Below, piece by piece: positions 18,504 through 25,000 of a stretch of DNA of 25,000 nt. The position numbers were made by a program, and so were the translations under genes. Each line of letters opens with the position of its first letter. Within the stretch, counting starts at the first letter, position 1. The notes beneath the pieces are model-generated. The model was not told where the DNA came from. It worked only from the letters and a program-made list of their open reading frames with translations, and did no database searches. The stretch is from Owenia fusiformis (lineage: Eukaryota; Annelida; Polychaeta; Sabellida; Oweniidae), in contig CAIIXF020000156.1 of NCBI GenBank assembly GCA_903813345.2, positions 1 through 25,000 on the forward strand, read 5' to 3'.

Positions 18504-18537
18504 CTGGTTTCCCCAATAAACTGGTTTCCCCAATAAA
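18504..18537. repeat. 17-bp tandem duplication in P1 intron 1
   Basis: CTGGTTTCCCCAATAAA occurs twice in a row here and only once at the equivalent place in P3 (about 23912), so it arose after the A copies separated. Confidence 0.9.
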
Positions 18538-18556
18538 CTGTATAATTCAGTCCTAC

Positions 18557-18611
18557 CTTGAGCAGTGCATGCCGCCACAAAAGCGACGCTGAACAGCAAG
18601 TTCAGAAACAT
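18557..18611 (-). CDS. PAO-like gene P1, exon 1 (signal peptide)
   Basis: Minus-strand ATG at 18611-18609 opens MFLNLLFSVAFVAACTAQ and ends with a phase-1 G before gtagga. The peptide is a textbook signal sequence: short N-terminus, hydrophobic core, small residues before CTAQ. It joins in phase to exon 2 (G+AT makes Asp), giving ...CTAQ-DKTTVVILGGG, so the oxidase is probably secreted. The matching exon of P3 lies exactly 5392 bp away, close to its exon 2. Here the same intron contains the 9.85-kb insertion, so the exon stands over 10 kb from exon 2. Whether the transcript still splices across needs RNA data. Confidence 0.8.
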
Positions 18612-19040
18612 TTTCTTCACCCAGTATTGTGATGTGCATCAAATATAATCGCCATTAAATGTTGTCCAGATCGTATGATAAGATTACGTATGATAAGATA
18701 ATATCTGATTATGCTATCGTAGGTCAATGTTTAAAACAGGGGCTGACGACAAAGTTTTCATTTCAAAATTTTTAAATGGAGGATTTTTTAAAAACGGACA
18801 TTTCATTTTAAGAATCACTGAAATAATTTTTTTAGTAAGAACTATCACCTTATAACAACATATCAAAAGATGTAAAAATACTGAATAGAATTGTAGATAT
18901 TGTCATTTCATTGATGTATATAAATAAAACTGATGGTGCCAAAAGGAGCCTATCGTTAAGGCTTTCATCGACATAACAACCATACAAAATCATACAAAAA
19001 TAACAAAAATAAATTTTGATTCGTTTGTGTGTTATTAGGC
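18612..19040 (-). other. Intergenic region between P2 and P1, with P1 upstream sequence
   Basis: Non-coding, aligned throughout with 24004-24432. It should hold the P1 promoter and the P2 3' UTR. No AATAAA was seen on the minus strand. Short ORFs here arise from the P2 exon 3 shadow. Confidence 0.6.
18676..18701. promoter_or_regulatory. GATA-type motifs upstream of P1
   Basis: TGATAAG occurs at 18676-18682 and 18691-18697, overlapping AGATAA at 18696-18701, 65-90 bp upstream of the P1 start codon. P3 keeps one TGATAAGATAA at the same place; P1 has gained a second by a short duplication. A promoter role is inference from position and conservation between the copies. Confidence 0.3.
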
Positions 19041-19405
19041 TCAACATCCAAGATTTATACAATCCAAAACTGAAGTTGCTGTTTCAATTCCAGCAAAATA
19101 CGCTCCTGCAACCTCTCCCCAATGGGGAAGGTTGGAATGTTCCCCGGCGAAAAACAAATACCTTACAGGAGCCGTCAATAAAATATGGTCTTCAGATTCG
19201 AATCCTATGGGCCATAGTGAGTAGGAACCATATGATGCAGTGTCGGACACCCAGCGTGTGACGTAGATGGCATCAGGTTCCGGAATTTCATCCCCATACA
19301 TAGCTTTAAGGACTCCCATAGCTTCTGACTGTATCAAACTGTCTGGCATTGTTTCTATTCTTTCCGATTCACGATCCGTCACTGTTGCATATATTATATT
19401 CGAGC
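19041..19405 (-). CDS. PAO-like gene P2, exon 3
   Basis: Acceptor ...gttatttaag, phase 1 in, stop at 19041-19043, 365 nt. It encodes GSNIIYATVTDRESERIETM, TRWVSDTASYGSYSLWPIGF and LFFAGEHSNLPHWGEVAGAY. The C-terminal FAD-contact blocks GEH and G-x-V-x-GAY-x-G are intact, so this part is not decayed. It is almost identical to exon 3 of P4 at the right edge (two amino-acid differences seen: A/T in GEV-x-GAY and S/T in TAT-x-LDC). Identity to P1 exon 3 is much lower, which defines the type B lineage. Confidence 0.88.
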
Positions 19406-19706
19406 CTTAAATAACAAGTAATGCATGAATAAAGGCAATTGCTATAAGGGTAATGATCAATGAGTATATTACATAACACAGCAAAAAAAACACACGTAAG
19501 AACGGAACCAATCATAAGGAAAACAAACCTAAAATATTCCAAATAATGATTTAAAGTGAAAGTGAGACAATTTCTAACACCCCTCGTCTCATAAACAAGC
19601 AGTGTCACCTTAATTGTTCGAGCAAACGTTCTAAAAAACGTCGATATATTCAATTTCTCAAGTCTTCTCAATGTTTTTGTCTATTATATAAGAGACGCAT
19701 ACAAAC
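19406..19706 (-). other. Intron 2 of PAO-like gene P2
   Basis: A 301-bp GT-AG intron, nearly identical to the visible part of the P4 intron (24798-25000). No other feature was recognised. Confidence 0.8.
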
Positions 19707-20498
19707 CTGGCATTACTTTGTTGTGGTTCATATTTTCCCAAATTGTATAGAAGCCATTTCTTTTGGATGTGTGAATTATAAACTCTGTATCATCCCAAAA
19801 TTGTGTAGGAAATTTCAAAAATATTTTGGTATAGCGCGCCATTTTGAAATGATTAATGGCTTCTGACTTTTCGTACGCAAGCGGTGGATCATACGTAATG
19901 TTTCCACTTTGCATGGCACCGATACTAAATGTCGTTATAGCATACTCGGCTTCAATCGTTGCCCCCGAAGCTAGCGTCACAATAACTCTATTTCCAGGTG
20001 TATCGATTTGGGTAACTCGTTCATTCAATCTTAATTGAGATCCATCCGGGTTAAGAAATTCATCCGCGGTAGCCTGGACTATATGAACAAAGCCTCTCCG
20101 GTCAACGATCCGGTAATCTTCTTTTTGAAAGACCGTAGTCCTGGTAAGAACACCATGCTTTAAAGAAGTAAACTCCGACTTCACTCCAAATTCGAAATCG
20201 TAATAAAAATACTCAGCTGCGTTCTCATAAATCGACTTTGCATCCCAACCACCTAGCCGTAATGCCACTTTCTTATTTATATCATTTCCATTGTTCTGAT
20301 TTTTGTCATCAGCCAGAGCGTCCTCATATTCTTGGGCAGCTTCTAATCTAGCATATGCTTCATTGAGATCAGCTGTTACATTTCGTCCATTTGCGTCTCT
20401 CGCCGTATAGTCATTGTGGTCCCTAATAGAGCCACTTAAGTTGAACTTCTGGACAAGATCCCATACGGGATTTCCTGTCGTACCATGTACCCACCCAG
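19707..20498 (-). CDS. PAO-like gene P2, exon 2 (lacks N-terminal FAD segment)
   Basis: Open reading frame of 792 nt, donor gtttgt in phase 1. It begins at GWVHGTTGNPVWDLVQKFN and continues GSIRDHNDYTARDANG, VALRLGGWDA, EDYRIVDRRGFVHIVQATAD, EAEYAITTFSIGAMQSGN and ARYTKIFLKFPTQFWDD, parallel to P1 throughout. The equivalent of P1 residues 19-76, holding the GGGMSG loop, the strand-2 acid and the GGR motif, is absent. The 5' boundary at 20498 uses the AG inside a GAGCTG word, and that phase matches the short signal exon upstream. Without the dinucleotide fold FAD binding is doubtful. It may be a processed-down secreted relative or a recent pseudogene, although no stop or frameshift is seen. 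Confidence 0.75.
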
Positions 20499-20553
20499 CT
20501 CAACAACTAACAAATATAAAAATTCTTTCGAAAATAGAAATAGCAATTCTTAC

Positions 20554-20629
20554 GTTGGGCCAGACATGAGTGATCACGGAAAACGACATTTCCAAACAAA
20601 ATTACCATCGGCAATATTGCTGAAAACAT
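20554..20629 (-). CDS. PAO-like gene P2, putative exon 1 (signal peptide)
   Basis: Minus-strand ATG at 20629-20627 opens MFSAILPMVILFGNVVF, followed by RDHSCLAQ, and ends with a phase-1 C before gtaaga. Both the hydrophobic signal-like start and the ending C-x-AQ before a phase-1 donor parallel P1's exon 1 (...ACTAQ). The intron to 20498 would be only 55 bp, and unspliced reading meets a TAG, so splicing is required. The join gives ...CLAQ-P-GWVHG and a 410-residue product. It was too short to appear as a long ORF. An alternative is that the true exon 1 lies elsewhere and this is chance, but the phase and motif agreement argues against that. Confidence 0.6.
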
Positions 20630-21239
20630 TTTTATAACAACTCTCTATCTCTAAATGAAAATTATGACCCCTACACAAGTATATTTTGAAGTACCTTCTT
20701 TCGTACATTCTCCTTCAAAGGTTCGGCAAACCTTTCGAACCACGCAAAGACTGTTTCTGTTGGCAATTTTTACAAGTCCATCAAATTTCTTTTTTTGAAC
20801 AGTAATTGAGGAAGAAAAGTTAGTATTCAATTACAAGCAGGGTTAAGCTTTCAATACAATGTAAACTTTTTCTGTCAAATCTAAAGGGAAGGGAGTGCAT
20901 TATGACTTCTTGTTCTTCTGTGACGGGCTTACAAGGGGTGAGTTCCCACGGGTACCTTACATCAAAAAACGATCCCATAATGTCTGCACTTTTTGCCAAT
21001 CAAATTGCGTTATAAGAACAATAACCATATTAGATCAGCCTGGGTATCAGTCCTCGTCTGAAAAAGACCAGGTGAATTGTGATAACGTATTTTCTAAATC
21101 ATGCAAAATATCACGTCTTACGAAAAAAGATTATTTTTAGAATTAAAAAAATAAAAAAATGTTGCAATAACTTTTTAAAACCTCAATTATTGGAACCGAT
21201 GATTTCACTTGTCGGCTACGGGTATTTAGCACAAAGGCA
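20630..21239. other. Intergenic sequence upstream of P2
   Basis: No gene recognised. An 81-codon plus-strand frame (20895-21140) has no similarity I know and a codon pattern that looks random. The region may hold the P2 promoter. Confidence 0.4.
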
Positions 21240-21350
21240 TCTCATCTGATCCAACTATAACATCGTGTACCGTACCAGGCTTCCTCTTTCTATAATATGC
21301 ACATTGGTATTTTACCCATCAATTGCATCGTGCACCGTGGCATTTTTCCC
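21240..21350. repeat. Outlying pair of minisatellite units
   Basis: CATCGTGTACCGT at 21261 and CATCGTGCACCGTGGCATT at 21326 are 65 bp apart and match the array at 22218-22475 (ccgtggcatctttcttc). They are more diverged than the main array. Confidence 0.65.
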
Positions 21351-21505
21351 CTTTCTTGGGGCATAGGAGCTATTGGAAGAAGGCGTGACAGGTGTGGCAT
21401 AGACAGTAAAGTGTTCATACTCATACTCTTGCAAGAATACATCCTATACCCCTCCAAATTGCCACCACTTCCTTGCATATAAAGATGCGCTGATCTGTCC
21501 ACGTC

Positions 21506-21685
21506 ATGCATGGTTTAGCCCTGAGTCATCTGTCGGTTAAAGCAGAGAAAAGCAGCCCACGGGCAATTCTTTCTCGAGGTTTTGCAATATCTGGTGGAGA
21601 AATTGTGCGCACAGATGCTCCTGAGATAGCTCCAAAAGAAAAAGTCACAACAATTCAAGTAAGAGGAACTTCCATTGGCACTTAG
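21506..21685 (+). CDS. 59-codon ORF resembling exonuclease VII large subunit C-terminus
   Basis: An ATG-to-TAG frame reads MHGLALSHLSVKAEK, SSPRAILSRGFAISGGEIVR, TDAPEIAPKEKVTTIQVRG, TSIGT. The pattern SP-x-x-x-L-x-RGF/Y-A-I...G-x-x-V-R...A-x-E-x-x-x-x-E-x-V-x-x-x-x-x-x-G is the C-terminal end of bacterial XseA, which with XseB degrades single-stranded DNA. Only the tail of that protein (usually over 400 aa) is present, and no other bacterial-type sequence was found around it. It could be a relic of bacterial DNA in the animal genome, an assembly artefact, or chance similarity. Not expected to be functional. Confidence 0.4.
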   Translation: MHGLALSHLSVKAEKSSPRAILSRGFAISGGEIVRTDAPEIAPKEKVTTIQVRGTSIGT

Positions 21686-22217
21686 CCATTGCACTAATTT
21701 TTTTAATATCTAAAACTTGGCGCAGAGCCGATTTTGACCCACTGTACAAATGGAAGGATTTCTCACCCAACCATTATCACATGTGAATGAATGACATATC
21801 ATTGCAAAGAGGAGAGAGGTGGCTTTATGATACATTGAATGAAATTGATGTAGTCATCACTAGTTTTGTGATTTTACGAGATAACTACTTGTTGCGTCTT
21901 TTTGATACACCCTGTATTTGTAACAGTATCTTATTTGATAAACATTTCTGTGAGACCTTACCATGTACATCTTCATTGTACATATTTCATATCATTTTAG
22001 ATAAGTTTTATCAATACAGTTACACATATATATATAAACCAATCATCTTTTTGTGTTTTATAATTTTGGGAGTAAGACAGTATAAGTTTTAAAGTAGATT
22101 AAAATCTAATAACAACAATCACACTCTCTAGCCATACGCTACCATAGTAATTTCAAATATTTCAACGTCTCGTAATTTTGTATTAGGTCACGGTTAGTTG
22201 AGTGTGACTCCAGTTGT
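21686..22217. other. Unassigned AT-rich spacer
   Basis: A 101-codon plus-strand frame (21787-22092) has a hydrophobic, Phe/Tyr-rich end and no similarity I recognise; probably a chance ORF. Nothing else is seen. Confidence 0.4.
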
Positions 22218-22475
22218 TACAGCATCTTTCCTCTTTCTTTAATATTATACAACGCATCTAACCCATTGCATCGTGTACCGTGGCATCTTTCTTCTTTCTA
22301 ATATACACGACTGCATCTAACCCATCTATTGCATCGTGTACCGTGGCATCTTTCTTCTTTCTAATATGCACAACGCCATCTAACCCATCTATTGCATCGT
22401 GTACCATGGCATCTTTCTTCTTTCTATAATCTACACAATGCCATTATTTTCATCTATCGCATTGTGTACTGTGGC
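22218..22475. repeat. Minisatellite, 63-65-bp unit, about four copies
   Basis: The word ATTGCATCGTGTACC starts at 22265, 22328 and 22391, exactly 63 bp apart; a diverged copy starts near 22456. Each unit contains CGTGGCATCTTTCTTCTTTC. Because 63 is divisible by three, the minus strand reads an in-frame 21-residue repeat, RKKKDATVHDAIDGL followed by D-G/A-VV-H/Y-I, about three times before TAG. The array abuts the broken end of P3 exon 3. Confidence 0.88.
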
Positions 22476-24003
22476 ATCGTTTCTGATTTTATTTGATCGT
22501 CTGACAACATTTCAACTCGTTGCGATTCAGTTCCAGTCAGTGTTGCGTACTTTATGTTTGAACCTAAAATAATGCACATCGTATTGTGTAAATGATAAAA
22601 CCAAGGACCCAATGAAATGTAGATTATTTAGTAAACCACGTGTGTCTTTTAGTAAGGCTTTAAATGAGAGCGGAAGTCCGAATTCAAAGTTTAGGATTCA
22701 CGAAACGATCGAGTGTATGAAATCATCCACAATTCGGTTGAGTCATACATGACATTACATGCCCGAAAGCTCGAAATGCTTGGTTTTACGCGAAGAACTT
22801 ACCGAACAATACCTTTTTTATGGTTTAGGTTTTGCCAGATCGTATAGTATCCTTTCCTCTTAGATGTATGCACTATGAACTACGTTTCCTCCCAAAATTG
22901 TGAGGGGAATTTCGGAAATATGTTTGTATAAAGAGACATTTTAAAAGAATTGGTTGCTTCAAGCTTCTTATATGTTAAAGCTGGTTTGAATATAATATTC
23001 CCACTCTGAAGAAGCCCTAAACTGAAGGTATTGATGGCATATTCAGCTTTTATTGCCGCTCCAGATTCGAGAGTTACTTGAACGCCATTTTTGTTTGATG
23101 TATCTATTCCGATCCGTTCATTGATCCTCAATTGAGGAGCACCGCGGTTCAGAAACTCATCGGCTGTGGCTTGTACAATGAATCGGTATCCCCTAGGGTC
23201 AACTATGCGATAATCATCGGGACTAAACTTGTCAATTTGTAACAAAGCACCTTGAATGAGCGATGTGTGTTCCCTTGGAACACCGTCGTAGTCAAAGTAT
23301 TCAGCTGTGTCTTCAAAGGTTGTTCTAGCATTCCAACCTCCGAGTCTAAGAGCTACTATCTTGTATCGCTTTCGTTGTTCTTGGATTTGCAATTCACTAG
23401 AAAGTTTTCAATATTCTGAGCAGTTCCCAGACGTTCATAGGCAGCATCCAACTGGGCAGTGACGTCTTGTCCATTCGCGTCTCTCGCTGTATAATCCTCG
23501 TAGTCTGTGATAGAGCCACTTATGTTGAACTTCTTTATGAAGTCCCATATTGGATTTCCTGTTGTACCATGTACCCACCCAGCTCCTTATTCCAATGTAG
23601 CATTGCCTTCAACTCCAATCAAACTTTTTCATTCGCCCCCCTAACCCTGCCTGTGACTCTACTATGATAAAATCTGTTATCCCTGCATCATTCAACGTCT
23701 TGGGTGCCATGACACCCGACATTCCACCACCGAGTATGGCCACAGTTGTCTTATCTTCAAGTATATCATTCAAACTTTTTACTTTTTCTCGATTTCACAA
23801 TATTTTAGCTCACGATAATTATGTCTAAAAAGTCCAATAATTTAGATTACTCAAATGAGTTTGGACAACATATTCTTAAACTCTATTATTGGCTTTTACT
23901 TGAAGCTAAGAGCTGGTTTCCCCAATAAACTGTATAATTCAGTCCTACCTTGAGCAGTGCATGCCGCCACAAAAGCGACGCTGAACAGCAAGTTCACAAA
24001 CAT
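22474..24003 (-). pseudogene. PAO-like pseudogene P3 (type A copy)
   Basis: The same layout as P1: signal exon 23949-24003 (MFVNLLFSVAFVAACTAQ, donor gtagga), main exon 22803-23754 and an exon 3 fragment 22474-22563. The main exon is about 90% identical to P1 but broken. It has TAA at 23587-23589 (where P1 has TTA before GAGWVHG), an extra base near 23613, a 4-base loss in the region of 23355-23375, TAG at 22880-22882 (after SQFWEET), and one extra base in the A-run near 22815. Exon 3 stops after about 30 codons, where the minisatellite takes over, so the GEHT region is gone. Intron 1 is under 200 bp, showing the ancestral size of the P1 intron. Confidence 0.92.
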
Positions 24004-24432
24004 TTTATTCACCCAATATTTCGATGTGCATCAAATAAAATCACCATTAAATGTGGCACTGAACGTATGATAAGATAATATCGGATTATGCTATTGTAGG
24101 TCAATATTTAAAACAGGGCCTGACGACAAAGTTTTCATTTCAAAATGTTTAAATGCAGGATTTGGTGATCCGTTTTTAAAAATGGACATTTCGTATTAAG
24201 TATCACTGAAATAAAAGAAATTAGTAAGGATTATCACATTAGAAAAACTTGTCAAAATTTGGTGTTAAAATACTGAATAGAACTGTAGACATTGTCATTT
24301 TATTGATGAATATAAATAAAAATAATGGTGCCAAAAGGAGCCCATCATTAAGGTGCTCGTCGACATAACAACCATACAAAATCATACAAAAATAACAAAA
24401 ATGATTTTTGATTCGTTTGTGTGTTATTAGGC
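24004..24432 (-). other. Intergenic region between P4 and P3
   Basis: Second copy of 18612-19040, offset 5392 bp. Identity is about 90% over the P3-near part and rises sharply from about 24360 towards the P4 exon. One TGATAAGATAA lies upstream of the P3 start. No gene recognised. Confidence 0.65.
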
Positions 24433-24797
24433 TCAACATCCAAGATTTATACAATCCAAAACTGTAGTTGCTGTTTCAATTCCAGCAAAATACGCTCCTG
24501 TAACCTCTCCCCAATGGGGAAGGTTGGAATGTTCTCCGGCGAAAAACAAATACCTTACAGGAGCCGTTAATAAAATATGGTCTTCAGATTCGAATCCTAT
24601 GGGCCATAGTGAGTAGGAACCATATGATGCAGTGTCGGACACCCAGCGTGTGACGTAGATGGCATCAGGTTCCGGAATTTCATCCCCATACATAGCTTTA
24701 AGGACTCCCATAGCTTCTGACTGTATCAAACTGTCTGGCATTGTTTCTATTCTTTCCGATTCACGATCCGTCACTGTTGCATATATTATATTCGAGC
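24433..24797 (-). CDS. PAO-like gene P4, exon 3 (gene runs off the right edge)
   Basis: 365-nt last exon, phase 1 in, stop at 24433-24435, with acceptor ...aataatttaag-like sequence equal to that of P2. It encodes GSNIIYATVTDRESERIETM, the SYGSYSLWPIGF and LFFAGEHSNLPHWGEVTGAY blocks, and ends DCINLGC. It is nearly identical to P2 exon 3. The rest of the gene is outside the window, so it is unknown whether P4 keeps the N-terminal FAD segment that P2 lacks. Confidence 0.88.
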
Positions 24798-25000
24798 CTT
24801 AAATAATAAGTAGTGCATGAATAAAGGCAATTGCTATAAGGGTAATGATCAATGAGTATATTACATAACACAGCAAAAAAACACACGTAAGAACGGAACC
24901 AATCATAAGGAAAACAAACCTAAAATATTCCAAATAATGATTTAAAGTGAAAGTGAGACAATTTCTAACACCCCTCGTCTCATAAACAAGCAGTGTCACC
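24798..25000 (-). other. Intron 2 of PAO-like gene P4, partial
   Basis: Nearly identical to the P2 intron 2 from 19406, differing at a few bases and one A in an A-run. Continues beyond the window. Confidence 0.8.

Noticed and set aside
18850-19062. Paired ORFs at 18850-19062 and 24239-24454 as a duplicated small gene
   Set aside because: They begin inside the last oxidase exon in another frame and run into the 3' flank; their similarity only reflects the 5392-bp tandem duplication.
21787-22092. 101-codon plus-strand ORF as a membrane protein
   Set aside because: The hydrophobic end comes from AT-rich sequence; no family similarity, splice sites or conserved neighbour support it.

Overview
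The window looks like nuclear DNA of an invertebrate animal. It is AT-rich, has short exons with GT-AG introns, a canonical AATAAA polyadenylation signal, and nested LINE, mariner-type and inverted-repeat elements. A lophotrochozoan (mollusc, brachiopod or annelid) is my best guess from the repeat style, but I cannot prove it from this window.

Left part (1-6000, plus strand): the last exons of a vesicular amine transporter gene (SLC18 family, VMAT-like), ending with a TGA at 5472-5474 and an AATAAA at 5985-5990. One coding step is present twice in tandem: exons 1270-1333 and 2195-2258 are both 64 nt, enter in phase 0, leave in phase 1 and encode the same segment with different residues. That is the layout of mutually exclusive exons. 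The 2.07-kb intron after the 2776-2821 exon carries a TIR transposon with a second, pogo/Tigger-like element inside it. A 655-bp inverted-repeat element (6135-6789) separates this gene from the next block.

Right part (6875-25000, minus strand): a tandem array of secreted FAD-dependent polyamine-oxidase-like (PAO) genes in the order A-B-A-B. P1 (type A) appears intact in three exons (signal exon 18557-18611, main exon 7474-8439, last exon 6875-7239; 461 aa). Its first intron is swollen by a 9.85-kb composite insertion that is absent from its sister P3. P2 (type B, 19041-20629) reads through three exons but lacks the N-terminal dinucleotide-binding segment. P3 (type A, 22474-24003) is a pseudogene. 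P4 (type B) enters at the right edge. Corresponding parts of the two A-B units lie exactly 5392 bp apart.

The insertion in P1 is nested several levels deep. A degraded minus-strand APE-type LINE (about 8818-18120) is interrupted by a mariner-type remnant (15654-16716, TA duplication) and by a 5'-truncated plus-strand LINE (10322-14361, duplication AGCGTACCATT). The second LINE is itself split by a 2.1-kb inverted-repeat element (11824-13920) rich in palindromes containing AGAAATTTCT. None of these elements looks autonomous.

Between P2 and P3 lie a 63-65-bp minisatellite, which replaces the end of P3, and a 59-codon ORF resembling the C-terminus of bacterial exonuclease VII large subunit (XseA).
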